Assembly: GCA_902779285.1 (NCBI GenBank)
Contig: CACZAZ010000019.1
Coordinates: 1 to 35,816, forward strand
DNA: 35,816 bases
Origin: an uncultured Ruminococcus sp.
GTDB taxonomy: Bacteria; Bacillota; Clostridia; Oscillospirales; CAG-272
Reading direction: 5' to 3'
Position numbers and translations under genes: made by a program. Positions 1 to 7,180 of this stretch are shown piece by piece (the first letter of the stretch is position 1; the number at the start of each line of letters is the position of its first letter). The notes below the pieces were generated by a model. It ran no database searches. It was not told the DNA's origin and saw only the letters and a list, made by a program, of their open reading frames with translations.

Positions 1-974
1 ACGCCATCTACGCCGACACCGACGAGAAGGTCGATCTCACCGAACTCGAGCCCAAACATTTCGCCGCCTGGGTCGAATGGGCGAAGGAGCGCGGGATGGG
101 GTTGGATTTCAACCCGACCTGCTTCTCGCATCCGATGGCGGACTCCGGCTTCACTATCTCGTCCCCCGACCCGACCGTGCGCGATTTCTGGATCGAGCAT
201 TGCAAAAAGTCGAGAAAGATCAGCGAGTATTTCGGGCGTTCGCTCGGCGTCAAGAGCGTGATGAACCTCTGGTTCCCCGACGGATACAAGGATATTCCTT
301 ACGACCGCGAGGCGCCGCGCCGCCGGATGGCGGAGGCGCTCGACCGTGTGATCGCGGAGAAACTCGACCCCGCGTGCCACCTCGACGCGCTCGAATCCAA
401 GGTGTTCGGGATCGGGGCGGAGTCCTACACCGTCGCCTCCCACGAGTTCTCGATGGGTTACGCCGTGTCGCGCGGGATCGCCTACACGCTCGACGCGGGG
501 CATTTCCACCCGACCGAGGTGATCTCGGACAAGATCTCGTCGGTGTTGCTCTACACCAAGGAACTGCTCCTGCACGTTTCGCGCCCGGTCCGCTGGGACA
601 GCGATCACGTCGTGATCCTCGACGACGAACTGAACGCCATCGCAGACGCGCTGATCCGCACGGGTCTTTACGCCCGGACGCACATCGGGCTCGACTACTT
701 CGACGCGTCGATCAACCGGGTCGCCGCGTGGGTGATCGGCACCCGCAATATGCAGAAGGCGCTGCTCCGCGCTCTTCTGACCCCGTTCGACACGCTGAAA
801 AACGCCGAGCTTGCGGGCGACTACACCACCCGGCTCGCGCTCTTTGAGGAACTGAAGACCTATCCGTTCGCCGACGTGTGGGATCACTTCTGCGAGGTCT
901 CCGGGGTGCCTGTCCGCGAGGGCTGGCTGAACGAAGTCAAGAAATACGAGAAAGAGGTTTTGTCCCTGAGATGA
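1..974 (+). CDS. rhaA: L-rhamnose isomerase, 5'-truncated by window edge
   Basis: Interconverts L-rhamnose and L-rhamnulose in the cytoplasm, the first step of rhamnose catabolism. The first complete codon is at 3; about 323 of the roughly 420 residues usual for the family are visible, so the N-terminus lies outside the window. The reading contains the family's [14 protein letters not shown] block, the SHEFSMGYA segment, [10 protein letters not shown] (Asp and His metal ligands) and [11 protein letters not shown] near the C-terminus. The stop codon overlaps the ATG of manA by four bases (ATGA), so the two sugar isomerases are translationally coupled. The rest of a rhamnose operon would be expected upstream. 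Identification is firm from motif content. Confidence 0.95.
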   Translation, partial: AIYADTDEKVDLTELEPKHFAAWVEWAKERGMGLDFNPTCFSHPMADSGFTISSPDPTVRDFWIEHCKKSRKISEYFGRSLGVKSVMNLWFPDGYKDIPYDREAPRRRMAEALDRVIAEKLDPACHLDALESKVFGIGAESYTVASHEFSMGYAVSRGIAYTLDAGHFHPTEVISDKISSVLLYTKELLLHVSRPVRWDSDHVVILDDELNAIADALIRTGLYARTHIGLDYFDASINRVAAWVIGTRNMQKALLRALLTPFDTLKNAELAGDYTTRLALFEELKTYPFADVWDHFCEVSGVPVREGWLNEVKKYEKEVLSLR

Positions 975-1963
975 AACGCTATCCTCTGAAACTGTCCGGC
1001 ATCCCGAAGCAAGCCATCTGGGGCGGCACGCGGCTGAAACGCGACTACGGCAAGAAAGCCGATTTCGACGCCATCGCGGAAAGTTGGGAACTCTCGGTTC
1101 GCGAGGGCGCTACCAACCTCGTCGAGAACGGCTGCGGCGCGGGACGTTCGCTTGCGGAGTGCCTGTCCGAGATGGGTCTCGACGCGGTGCAGCCCGGTTA
1201 CGACGGCAAGGTCTTTCCCCTGCTCATCAAGTTGATCGACGCCGAAAGCCCCCTGTCGGTCCAGGTGCATCCCGACGACGCCTACGCAAAAACGAAAGGG
1301 GTCGGGAACGGCAAGACCGAGATGTGGGTGGTGATCGACGCCAAACCCGGAGCCGAACTGGTGATGGGGCTTGCCGACGGGGTGAACCGCGCCGGATTCT
1401 CGATCGCCGTCGCGGAAAAGAAGTTCGACGGCGTGATGAAACGCGTCCCGGTCAAGGGCGGCGACGTCTTCTTCATCCCCTCGGGGATGCTCCACGCCAT
1501 CGGCGGCGGGATCCTGATCGCGGAGGTGCAGCAGAACTGCGACACGACCTACCGCGTCTGGGACTACGACCGCCGCGACAAAGAAGGCAATCTCCGCCCG
1601 CTCCACGTCAAGGAGGCGCTCGACGTGGTGCGCCCGTTTGCCGAGGGCGAGTGCGACGCGATCCGCTTTGAGGGCAAGGAGACTCTCCTCCCCGGCGAAA
1701 CGCTGGCGAACTGCCGTTATTTCGAGGTCTCGCGGCTCGCGGTATCGGGTGGGACGGACTTCCCCGTTCCCGCCGACCGCTTCACGCATCTGCTCGTCCT
1801 CGACGGAGCCGTAACGGTTTCGGGCTCGGGCGAGACCGTCGAATGCCGCGCGGGCGACAGCGTCCTTATCCCCGCGGGGACCGAAAACCCGACGCTCGAC
1901 GGAAACGCGCTCGTTCTCCTTTCGTGCCCGAAAGGAGAACAAAGTTCCCCCGCGGGGAAATGA
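971..1963 (+). CDS. manA: mannose-6-phosphate isomerase, class I
   Basis: Zinc enzyme interconverting mannose-6-phosphate and fructose-6-phosphate. The 330-residue protein has the short Firmicutes form of the family. Visible zinc ligands are Gln and His in [11 protein letters not shown], Glu in GKTEMWVV and His in [20 protein letters not shown] and a C-terminal cupin half follow. The ATG at 971 overlaps the rhaA stop codon and the protein begins [13 protein letters not shown], the normal start. An in-frame extension upstream is only read-through in the rhaA region. Coupling to rhaA suggests the pair serves deoxysugar and hexose entry into glycolysis. A hairpin repeat array and a terminator follow. 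Confidence 0.95.
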   Translation: MKRYPLKLSGIPKQAIWGGTRLKRDYGKKADFDAIAESWELSVREGATNLVENGCGAGRSLAECLSEMGLDAVQPGYDGKVFPLLIKLIDAESPLSVQVHPDDAYAKTKGVGNGKTEMWVVIDAKPGAELVMGLADGVNRAGFSIAVAEKKFDGVMKRVPVKGGDVFFIPSGMLHAIGGGILIAEVQQNCDTTYRVWDYDRRDKEGNLRPLHVKEALDVVRPFAEGECDAIRFEGKETLLPGETLANCRYFEVSRLAVSGGTDFPVPADRFTHLLVLDGAVTVSGSGETVECRAGDSVLIPAGTENPTLDGNALVLLSCPKGEQSSPAGK

Positions 1964-1965
1964 CG

Positions 1966-2084
1966 CGTCCTGCGGGACGTAGGTTCAGCGGCATCATTAG
2001 GCGCGAAGCGCCGACATCATTGATTGCGATAGCAATCACATCATTAGCCGCCCCGCGGCTACATCATTAGCGAAGCAACATCAT
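1966..2084. repeat. hairpin-linker array with CATCATT linkers
   Basis: CATCATT occurs at 1992, 2015, 2039 and 2062, with CATCAT at 2079, giving steps of 23, 24, 23 and 17 nt. Between the linkers lie different small palindromes: CGTCC-TGCG-GGACG (1966), GGCGC-GAA-GCGCC (2000), TGATTGC-GATA-GCAATCA (2021) and AGCCGC-CCC-GCGGCT (2046); the last unit is weak. The linker is constant while the stems vary in sequence but keep pairing. The reverse complement of the linker, AATGATG, resembles the linkers of the other arrays in this window. It sits between manA and its terminator, so it should be transcribed. Function unknown. Confidence 0.8.
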
Positions 2085-2097
2085 AAAAACCGAAAAA

Positions 2098-2123
2098 GGC
2101 GCCCCCGTTCGGGAGCGTCTTTT
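2098..2123. terminator. intrinsic terminator between convergent manA and rnc-like genes
   Basis: A GC-rich hairpin (2098-2119, one internal mismatch) is followed on the + strand by TTTT and preceded by AAAAA. It can therefore stop transcription from both sides of this convergent junction. Confidence 0.8.
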
Positions 2124-2149
2124 CTGTTATCGTTTGCGCCTTTTCGGTT

Positions 2150-2929
2150 TTACGATCCCATCTTCTCCAGCGCCGCTTTCGCCGCGTCGGATTTGGCGGC
2201 TTTCTTGCTCTTGCCGCTGCCCGTGCAGACGAGTTCGCCGTTGATCCTGCACTCGACGGTAAAGGTCGGGTCGTGGTCGGGACCGGTCTGACCGATCCCG
2301 GGATAGCCAAGCGTCCACTTCTTCGCTTCGCAGAGTTCCTTTAAGCGGGTGACGGCGTCCTTTTCGGGGAGCGCGACGGTCAGGCGGTCGGGGTCGTCCA
2401 GCCGTTCGACGAGCGCGATCACCGCCGCAAGGTCGCATCCGCTGTCAAGGGCGACGGCGCCGACGATGCTCTCGAACAGGTCTTCTTTGGGCGAGGGGGC
2501 GTTGCAGTTCCCGCTCGAACGGTCGCCGTCGGAGACCTCCTGCAGGAGCGCGAAGGGAACGCCGTCCTCGGTTTTCAGCCCGTCTATGATCCGGGAAAGC
2601 GCGGTCTTGTCGCAGAGATTTTTCTTGATCTCGGTAAAAACCCCCTCCCCAAAGTCCGATTCGTACCCGCGTCCGGTCACTTTTCCGTGACGGCGGAAGA
2701 GGATGGTGAGCAGCGCGGCGGAGAGCATCGAGTCCCCCAGCGTTTCGAGCAGTTCGTTGCACTCGACGGGGGCGGGGCGCTTGTTTTTCGCTTCGTATTC
2801 CTTGGTATAGGAGCGACGGGTGAACGCCTGACGGAGCAGGGTGATATCCCGGAAGGGATAGCCGATCACGCGCTCGATCGCGGCGAGTTGTTCGTCGGTC
2901 GGGCGTAGTGCGACGGGCTTGTTCTTCAT
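2150..2929 (-). CDS. ribonuclease III-like protein, divergent
   Basis: A 259-residue protein with an RNase III catalytic domain followed by a double-stranded-RNA-binding domain. The signature reads NELLETLGDSMLSAALL in place of the canonical NERLEFLGDAVL, keeping the catalytic Glu and Asp. A second acidic motif, EDLFESIVGAVALDSG, keeps the late catalytic Glu. The C-terminus (KEKDAVTRLKELCEAKK-like start, TFTVECRINGE, GKSKKAAKSDAAKAAL) is a clear dsRBD. The start at 2929 has GGAGGAG upstream and overlaps the stop of the ThrE-like gene. Sequence divergence and the exporter context suggest a paralogue rather than the housekeeping rnc, but this cannot be decided without the rest of the genome. 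Confidence 0.85.
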   Translation of the reverse strand: MKNKPVALRPTDEQLAAIERVIGYPFRDITLLRQAFTRRSYTKEYEAKNKRPAPVECNELLETLGDSMLSAALLTILFRRHGKVTGRGYESDFGEGVFTEIKKNLCDKTALSRIIDGLKTEDGVPFALLQEVSDGDRSSGNCNAPSPKEDLFESIVGAVALDSGCDLAAVIALVERLDDPDRLTVALPEKDAVTRLKELCEAKKWTLGYPGIGQTGPDHDPTFTVECRINGELVCTGSGKSKKAAKSDAAKAALEKMGS

Positions 2930-3405
2930 TTCTTTTTCTCCTCCGTTCCCGCCTTCTTCTGCGGATTCAGCCGCGGCAGGTGCGGACGGATCAGACCGAT
3001 CACCGTACTGCTGAACACGATCCCGGCGGCGATACCGAGACCGACGCGCAGCGCCACGCCTCCCTGTTCGCGGAAGCGGGCGGAATCCCCGGCGATCAGT
3101 CCGTACATCATGGAGTAGAGCGCTCCCCCCGGGACCAGCGGGATGACGGCGAGAGAACTGAAGGTGACGGCGGGGGAACGGTAGAAGACGGCGAGCCCGA
3201 ACGCCGCGACCCCGGCAAAGAATGCGGCGGCGAGGTTGGACAAGAACAGGTCGGGGGTCAGAAGATCGACGAGGTAGAAAACGGCGTAGGTCAGCCCGCC
3301 GAGCACGGTCGCGGGGGCGAGGTGCTTCGGCTTGACCCCGAAGATGACGGCGAAACCGAACGTGCCGACGAGGACCGCGGCAAACAGGATCAGAAACTTG
3401 ATCAC
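2926..3405 (-). CDS. threonine/serine exporter, C-terminal half (DUF3815/ThrE_2)
   Basis: A 159-residue integral membrane protein with about five hydrophobic helices. It contains FGVKPKHLAPATVLGGLTYAVF and VIPLVPGGALYSMMYGLIAGD, the recognisable blocks of the ThrE_2 family. In many Firmicutes the amino-acid exporter ThrE is split into a long DUF1212 subunit and this short subunit. Here the two genes overlap by four bases at 3402-3405, consistent with a two-subunit transporter made together. The C-terminal tail is basic and lysine-rich (KKAGTEEKKK). Substrate specificity is known only for the corynebacterial relative and is not shown here. Confidence 0.88.
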   Translation of the reverse strand: MIKFLILFAAVLVGTFGFAVIFGVKPKHLAPATVLGGLTYAVFYLVDLLTPDLFLSNLAAAFFAGVAAFGLAVFYRSPAVTFSSLAVIPLVPGGALYSMMYGLIAGDSARFREQGGVALRVGLGIAAGIVFSSTVIGLIRPHLPRLNPQKKAGTEEKKK

Positions 3406-4199
3406 AGCACGGCACCTCCCGTCACAGCGGTCGCGACGAACAGACCGAAGGCGATCGACGCGGCGAGCAGGATGCTACGGACGATGCCGAGCGTACCCGA
3501 CAGCGTGTCGCCGCCGAGCAGGTCGCGCATCGCGTTGCCGAACGAGACCCCGGGGACCAGCAGCATGATCGCGCCGATAATGATCTTGCCCGCGTCCAGC
3601 CCCGCGCCGACCATGACCAGCGCACGCGAAAGCACCCCGATCGCGAACGAGCGGAGGACCATTTCAAGGAAGGCGTTGCCGTTCTTCGGGATCAAACCGC
3701 CGAGCAGCGTGACGAGCAATCCGACCAGCCCCGCGCAGAGCGCGTCGCGGATCCCCGCCCCGAACAGAAACGAGAGTCCGCCCGCCCCGCACGCCGAGGC
3801 GATCAGGATCATCCACGCGGGATAGGGGGTGATGCCCTTCGCTTTCGCGATCTCCTCCTGCGCCTCTTCGAGCGTCAGTTTTCTAAGGCACAGGGCGCGG
3901 GAGATCCGGTTGACCGCGTCGAGCCGCGCGAAACGGTTGTCGGATTCGTAGATGCGGCGCACCTGCGAAGAATAGGCGCCGTCCTTCATCCGCACCGACG
4001 CGATGATCTGCGAATGGATGGCGAAGACCTCGGTGTGGTCCGCGCCGAAAGCGGAACAGATCCGCCGGATGGTCTCCTCGACGCGGTGGATCTCGCCGCC
4101 CGAACGCAGGGTCAGAGCCGCCACGTCAAGCGCCGTCCGTAAAAGAAAATCCGCGTCGGATTCCCCCTCGAAACGGTGGGGGTTATGCTCGTTTTCCAT
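3402..4199 (-). CDS. threonine/serine exporter, N-terminal half (DUF1212)
   Basis: A 265-residue protein starting at ATG 4199 with GGGAG upstream. The first ~135 residues are a soluble DUF1212 domain (LDVAALTLRSGGEIHRVEETIRRICSAF is the typical opening). About five membrane helices follow, including MILIASACGAGGLSFLFGA and the LLVPGVSFGNAMRDLLGGD block. It is the first gene of a three-gene minus-strand operon with the short ThrE subunit and the RNase III-like gene, all overlapping at ATGA junctions. Likely an amino-acid exporter in the cytoplasmic membrane. Confidence 0.88.
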   Translation of the reverse strand: MENEHNPHRFEGESDADFLLRTALDVAALTLRSGGEIHRVEETIRRICSAFGADHTEVFAIHSQIIASVRMKDGAYSSQVRRIYESDNRFARLDAVNRISRALCLRKLTLEEAQEEIAKAKGITPYPAWMILIASACGAGGLSFLFGAGIRDALCAGLVGLLVTLLGGLIPKNGNAFLEMVLRSFAIGVLSRALVMVGAGLDAGKIIIGAIMLLVPGVSFGNAMRDLLGGDTLSGTLGIVRSILLAASIAFGLFVATAVTGGAVL

Positions 4200-4237
4200 T
4201 TTGCTCCCGGATCGTCCTTTCTTTTTATTCTTTTATG

Positions 4238-4266
4238 ATTATAAACCTTTCTTTTCCGAAAGTCAA
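4238..4266 (-). promoter_or_regulatory. sigma-A type promoter of the thrE operon
   Basis: On the minus strand TTGACT (4266-4261) and TATAAT (4243-4238) are separated by exactly 17 nt, 39 nt before the ATG at 4199. Confidence 0.8.
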
Positions 4267-4282
4267 CAGAGAAAGGAGTACG

Positions 4283-4380
4283 TCCACTTTCTTTCGCAGA
4301 AAGTGGAGCAAAGAACTCCATTATGGAAATGTAGTCAGCGCAACTCGTGCCTCGTTGCGCGGTTCTATAGCCCGGACTAC
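4283..4380. other. two inverted-repeat structures in a 210-bp gap upstream of the thrE promoter
   Basis: Positions 4283-4307 form a perfect 9-bp stem (TCCACTTTC / GAAAGTGGA, 7-nt loop). Positions 4331-4380 form a nested structure: outer arms GTAGTC/GACTAC and inner arms GCGCAAC/GTTGCGC. Neither has an adjacent T-run, so they are not plain terminators. No convincing ORF covers them. They could be an RNA element, a protein-binding region or remnants of a mobile repeat. Confidence 0.5.
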
Positions 4381-4407
4381 AAAAGAAAACACCCCGCGGC
4401 AGCGGGG
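4381..4407 (-). terminator. intrinsic terminator of the XRE regulator gene
   Basis: On the minus strand, immediately after the XRE stop codon, CCCCGC-loop-GCGGGG (4407-4392) is followed by GTTTTCTTTT. Confidence 0.75.
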
Positions 4408-4410
4408 CGG

Positions 4411-4641
4411 TCATTTCTTCTCGAAAAAAAGGCGGTGCGGTTGCGGATCGTCGGTCTCGCCGAGGAGATAGTCGATGCTCGTATTGTAGAAACGGGATAA
4501 CTTGATCAGAACTGCCGTCGGGACATCGTTCTCCCCCGTCTCGTATTTGGAGTAGCCGGTCTGCGACATTCCGAGCATCTTGGCGATCTGCGTCTGGTTC
4601 AGGTCGTGGTCTTCCCGTAAATCCCGGATCCGCGGATACAT
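4411..4641 (-). CDS. XRE-family helix-turn-helix regulator
   Basis: A 76-residue DNA-binding protein. IRDLREDHDLNQTQIAKMLG and MSQTGYSKYETGENDVPTAV form the classic Cro/CI HTH; IKLSRFYNTSIDYLLGETDD is the usual end of single-domain Xre regulators. ATG 4641 has GGGAGGG upstream. The gene is divergent from a strong promoter at 4701-4729 that carries repeated AGGTTA half-sites, so it most likely represses that promoter and possibly itself. No sensor or protease domain is fused to it. The short C-terminal tail QPHRLFFEKK has no recognisable function. Confidence 0.9.
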   Translation of the reverse strand: MYPRIRDLREDHDLNQTQIAKMLGMSQTGYSKYETGENDVPTAVLIKLSRFYNTSIDYLLGETDDPQPHRLFFEKK

Positions 4642-4687
4642 ATCGGCGCCCTCCCTTTTTTTGTCTCCTCTCTTATTATAGAATAAT

Positions 4688-4729
4688 CTGTTTTAGGTTA
4701 TTGACATTTAACCTGAAATAGGTTATAAT
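4688..4729 (+). promoter_or_regulatory. consensus promoter with embedded operator repeats
   Basis: TTGACA (4701-4706), a 17-nt spacer and TATAAT (4724-4729) form a perfect sigma-A promoter. TAACCT-GAAAT-AGGTTA (4709-4725) is a palindrome filling the spacer and entering the -10 box. A third half-site AGGTTA lies at 4695-4700. CTG-WWW-TAGGTTA occurs twice as a direct repeat (4688-4700 and 4713-4725), 25 bp apart, i.e. on the same face at about 2.4 turns. A protein bound here would block RNA polymerase. The divergent XRE regulator is the obvious candidate, by inference. Confidence 0.85.
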
Positions 4730-4770
4730 GTTTGCAGGAATAACAACAAAATGAGGAAGGAGGAACACTT

Positions 4771-4902
4771 TTGCACCATCACCATATTCATCCGCCCATC
4801 GTTCATCGCGGTTGTATTGGTTGCGGATGTATGCTGCCGGCTATCGTTTTAGTTTGTTCAGCGTTCGCAGTTATATTATGTGTCCTTATTTGTTTAATTT
4901 GA
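4771..4902 (+). CDS. 43-residue His/Cys-rich membrane microprotein (TTG start)
   Basis: A small ORF starts at TTG 4771 with AGGAGG (4758-4763) at the ideal 7-nt distance, directly downstream of the consensus promoter. It encodes an N-terminus of four consecutive histidines and IHPPIVHRG, then the cluster CIGCGC, then one strongly hydrophobic helix (MLPAIVLVCSAFAVILCVLICLI) ending at the last residue. The His and Cys pattern suggests metal binding or disulphide chemistry next to a membrane anchor. An alternative ORF from ATG 4751 (33 codons) has no ribosome binding site. I do not recognise the family. It precedes the lipoprotein gene by 23 nt. Confidence 0.6.
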   Translation: MHHHHIHPPIVHRGCIGCGCMLPAIVLVCSAFAVILCVLICLI

Positions 4903-4925
4903 AACCGAAAAGGAGAATGCTTAAA

Positions 4926-5720
4926 ATGAAAAAAACTCTGCTCCTCATTCTGGCTTTCGCGCTCCTGCTCTGCTTGTTGTTTGCGGGTACCGGTTGCGAT
5001 TTCCTCGATGAACTCGATTCGTTTCTCGATGAAGATACGAACGCGCAAACTGCAGCCCAAACAAAAACCCCTGCCCAACCGTCCGACCAAACGGCGGTAG
5101 TTACCACTATCTCGTCCATCGAAAACTCGATTCCCGATTTTGTCGGTATGACGAAAGATCAGGCGCTAAGTGCCGCAGACAGCGCAGGAGTCACCGTCTC
5201 CGATTGGAGATACAAGCAGAGCACTATCCCGTATAATCAAGCGTGGGAAAACGCACAAAAGGACTATAAGAGCAAGTCTATGCTCTGGAAGGTGACAGAG
5301 CAAAGTTCCACCGGAACAAACAAGGTCGCGCTTACACTCGAGCTGAACGTAATCAACACGAGTAATAACGCGGATTTCCGGACTATACTGAATCAAGACA
5401 ATGCCGGAAGCAGCAGTTTTGTAAACGCTCACAAAGGAGAATTGGTCGAATTCATCGGCGTTATTCGGATAACCGAACAAAACAGTACCTACAATTATAC
5501 CTATACGATCTACGGATATGACGACGCGCGTTCCCACGTCGGTGAATTATTCTGTTTTTACAATATTGATTATCACGCCGTCAGAATTTGCACCGACAAC
5601 TACAGCAAAGTCGACACATCCTCTTTCTTCCATATCGTCGCGGAAATAAAAGGATTTGACACAAATAAAGGAATTCTTTTAAAACCCGTCGGGATTGATT
5701 ACATCGGACCTTTGAATTGA
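4926..5720 (+). CDS. lipoprotein with PASTA-like and DUF4839-like domains
   Basis: A 264-residue secreted lipoprotein. The start at 4926 has AGGAG ten bases upstream and begins MKKTLLLILAFALLLCLLF, a signal peptide ending FAGTGC, a slightly unusual lipobox. An acidic linker and a Thr/Gln-rich spacer follow. IPDFVGMTKDQALSAADSAG is a PASTA-like segment (about residues 65-100). The C-terminal half (DFRTILNQDN...KGELVEFIGVI) resembles DUF4839. PASTA domains in other proteins bind peptidoglycan fragments, so a cell-wall-facing role is plausible. It is probably co-transcribed with the microprotein under the XRE-linked promoter. Confidence 0.8.
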   Translation: MKKTLLLILAFALLLCLLFAGTGCDFLDELDSFLDEDTNAQTAAQTKTPAQPSDQTAVVTTISSIENSIPDFVGMTKDQALSAADSAGVTVSDWRYKQSTIPYNQAWENAQKDYKSKSMLWKVTEQSSTGTNKVALTLELNVINTSNNADFRTILNQDNAGSSSFVNAHKGELVEFIGVIRITEQNSTYNYTYTIYGYDDARSHVGELFCFYNIDYHAVRICTDNYSKVDTSSFFHIVAEIKGFDTNKGILLKPVGIDYIGPLN

Positions 5721-5744
5721 TCAAAGCACAAAAAACAGATTGAA

Positions 5745-5778
5745 TCAAAAACGAGCGGCGCCCCGAACGGGGCGCCGC
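5745..5778 (-). terminator. strong hairpin between convergent genes
   Basis: A perfect 11-bp stem GCGGCGCCCCG / CGGGGCGCCGC with an AA loop (5755-5778). On the minus strand it is followed by TCGTTTTTGA, a good terminator for the 4-TM gene at 5810. On the plus strand the downstream T content is weak. Confidence 0.8.
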
Positions 5779-5809
5779 GGTTATATTGTTTGTGTTGCGT
5801 GACGGGGGA

Positions 5810-6409
5810 TCAGCCCTTGTGCAGGACCTCGACCTTCGGGGTGGTCAGCGCCATTCCCGCGGTGCCGCCGCCGAAAAGCAGTCCGCCGATCGGCAGGCAG
5901 ATCCCGCCGAAGCCGAACACGACGGAGGACACGTTTTCGGTTTCCACGCCGACACTTGCGAGGGACGCGAAGAGGTTGGCTCTGAAACTCGGGATCAGAA
6001 CAAGCGTGAAGATAAACACAAGGAGCGAGGAAAGGACCGTCAGCCCGCCGATCACGAGATAGATCAGTTCGGGATTCTCAATGTAGAGAACGCACAGCAG
6101 AATAAACCAAACCAGCGTCACGATCCCGAGGATGAAGACCGCCTTCGCGAAAAATCCGAGAGCGCCCACGCCCTTCAGGGAGGTGTACGCCGTGGTGCCG
6201 TTCTCTGCGATCTCGGTCGCCGCCTGCGCCTGCATCTCCTTATTGATCAGCTTGAGCGCCTTGAGATTCCACCCGGAGTCGAAGGAATTCCCCGAAAGCG
6301 TGATAATCGGACCGAAATAACCGAAGAGCATCGCGACCAGACCGATAATGATCATCGCGACGAAAAGGCGTGAGAGTTTCTTGGACTTTTCAGAGGTGGT
6401 TGTAGCCAT
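5810..6409 (-). CDS. 4-TM membrane protein, family member 1
   Basis: A 199-residue protein with four predicted membrane helices: LFVAMIIIGLVAMLFGYF, AVFILGIVTLVWFILLCVL, LIYLVIGGLTVLSSLLVFIF and a glycine-rich last one (VVFGFGGICLPIGGLLFGGG). A ~45-residue extracytoplasmic loop follows helix 1. A short polar Ser/Thr/Lys tail precedes helix 1. Topology, helix spacing and the GG-rich final helix match the next two upstream genes, so the three look like diverged tandem paralogues. No named family is recognised. It has its own promoter. Confidence 0.75.
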   Translation of the reverse strand: MATTTSEKSKKLSRLFVAMIIIGLVAMLFGYFGPIITLSGNSFDSGWNLKALKLINKEMQAQAATEIAENGTTAYTSLKGVGALGFFAKAVFILGIVTLVWFILLCVLYIENPELIYLVIGGLTVLSSLLVFIFTLVLIPSFRANLFASLASVGVETENVSSVVFGFGGICLPIGGLLFGGGTAGMALTTPKVEVLHKG

Positions 6410-6452
6410 TACGTTCTCCTTTCGGCGGAGGGATCATCCGCACATCAAAACA

Positions 6453-6481
6453 ATTATAACATACCTTTCAATAAAAATCAA
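6453..6481 (-). promoter_or_regulatory. promoter of the first 4-TM gene
   Basis: Minus-strand TTGATT (6481-6476), 17-nt spacer, TATAAT (6458-6453), about 44 nt before the ATG at 6409, which has AAAGGAG upstream. Confidence 0.75.
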
Positions 6482-6492
6482 CACTAAATTTT

Positions 6493-6523
6493 AAAAACGC
6501 CGCCCGATTCGGGCGGCGTTTTT
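6493..6523. terminator. bidirectional intrinsic terminator
   Basis: A perfect 14-bp stem: AAAAACGCCGCCCG, loop ATT, CGGGCGGCGTTTTT. It ends transcription of the second 4-TM gene on the minus strand and insulates it from the first. Confidence 0.9.
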
Positions 6524-6564
6524 AAAGGTTATGAAGAAAGGTCGCTGCGTTTCGGTCGAAAGGA

Positions 6565-7047
6565 TCAGACCTTGCCCGAAGCTGCGGCGGCGCCGCCGGC
6601 AAGAATACCGCCGATCAGCATCATGATCGGACCGGCTGCGATCGAGACGTCGTGCTTGTTCGCCATAATGATCGCGAACACGAAGACGAGGATCGCGGCA
6701 ACGACGGTCAGGCAGCCGACGAGAGAAACGATCATATCCAGCCCCTTGACGCCGATGAATTTCGCGACGGCAAAAACGACGGTCACAACGATCGCGAGGA
6801 TGAAGGTCGCCCAAGCGAAAATATTGGTGGCGGCGAAGCCCTCGTACGATTTGTCATACTCCTTCAGAGTCTTGTTCGCGTCAGCGAGATCGGAAAGCGT
6901 GGAGGTGGACACGATCTTCGACCCGAGGACGGTGGTTTCCGACTTCAGGAAGTTGCCGAACATACCGATAATGGTCAGGACGAGACCGACGATGATGACG
7001 GCGCAGAGGATCAGGGTCTTGAGGTTAAACGTGGTTTTTTTGGACAT
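6565..7047 (-). CDS. 4-TM membrane protein, family member 2
   Basis: A 160-residue protein starting at ATG 7047 (AAAGGAG upstream), not at the earlier in-frame ATG near 7104, which has no ribosome binding site. Helices: TLILCAVIIVGLVLTIIGMF, IFAWATFILAIVVTVVFAVA, MIVSLVGCLTVVAAILVFVF and a short final GPIMMLIGGILAGGAAAASG. The loop after helix 1 (SETTVLGSKIVSTSTLSDL...) is polar. It shares layout and the closing Gly-rich helix with its two neighbours. Function unknown. Confidence 0.75.
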   Translation of the reverse strand: MSKKTTFNLKTLILCAVIIVGLVLTIIGMFGNFLKSETTVLGSKIVSTSTLSDLADANKTLKEYDKSYEGFAATNIFAWATFILAIVVTVVFAVAKFIGVKGLDMIVSLVGCLTVVAAILVFVFAIIMANKHDVSIAAGPIMMLIGGILAGGAAAASGKV

Positions 7048-7094
7048 GGTTTTTTCTCCTTTCGACGGAGTTTTTCTCCGCTTATTGTATATAC

Positions 7095-7123
7095 AGTATA
7101 ACACGGATCGCGTTAAAATGCAA
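7095..7123 (-). promoter_or_regulatory. promoter of the second 4-TM gene
   Basis: Minus-strand TTGCAT (7123-7118), 17-nt spacer, TATACT (7100-7095). The leader contains a small CGGAG-AAAAA-CTCCG hairpin just upstream of the ribosome binding site. Confidence 0.7.
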
Positions 7124-7141
7124 TAGAATAAAGAATAAAAG

Positions 7142-7180
7142 GAAAAAAAAGAAAACCGTCCCGATCAGAGATCAGGACGG
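7142..7180 (-). terminator. terminator overlapping the end of the third 4-TM gene
   Basis: CCGTCC...GGACGG stem (7180-7156) with inner GAT/ATC pairs, followed on the minus strand by TTTTCTTTTTTTT. The upstream arm lies inside the last codons of the gene. Confidence 0.75.

Noticed and set aside
884..1942. Long minus-strand ORF opposite manA (also 7459-8568, 12314-14236, 20491-21780)
   Set aside because: High-GC antisense shadows with Arg/Asp/Val-rich composition and no ribosome binding site or domain.
1966..2084. CRISPR array
   Set aside because: The constant part is only 7-9 nt, the spacers are palindromic, and no cas gene is present.
2930..3415. N-terminal extension of the RNase III frame up to 3415
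   Set aside because: Arg/Pro-rich shadow of the ThrE gene; the true start at 2929 has GGAGGAG.
4812..4925. ATG 4812 as start of the lipoprotein gene
   Set aside because: No ribosome binding site, overlaps the microprotein, and would bury the signal peptide behind 38 residues.
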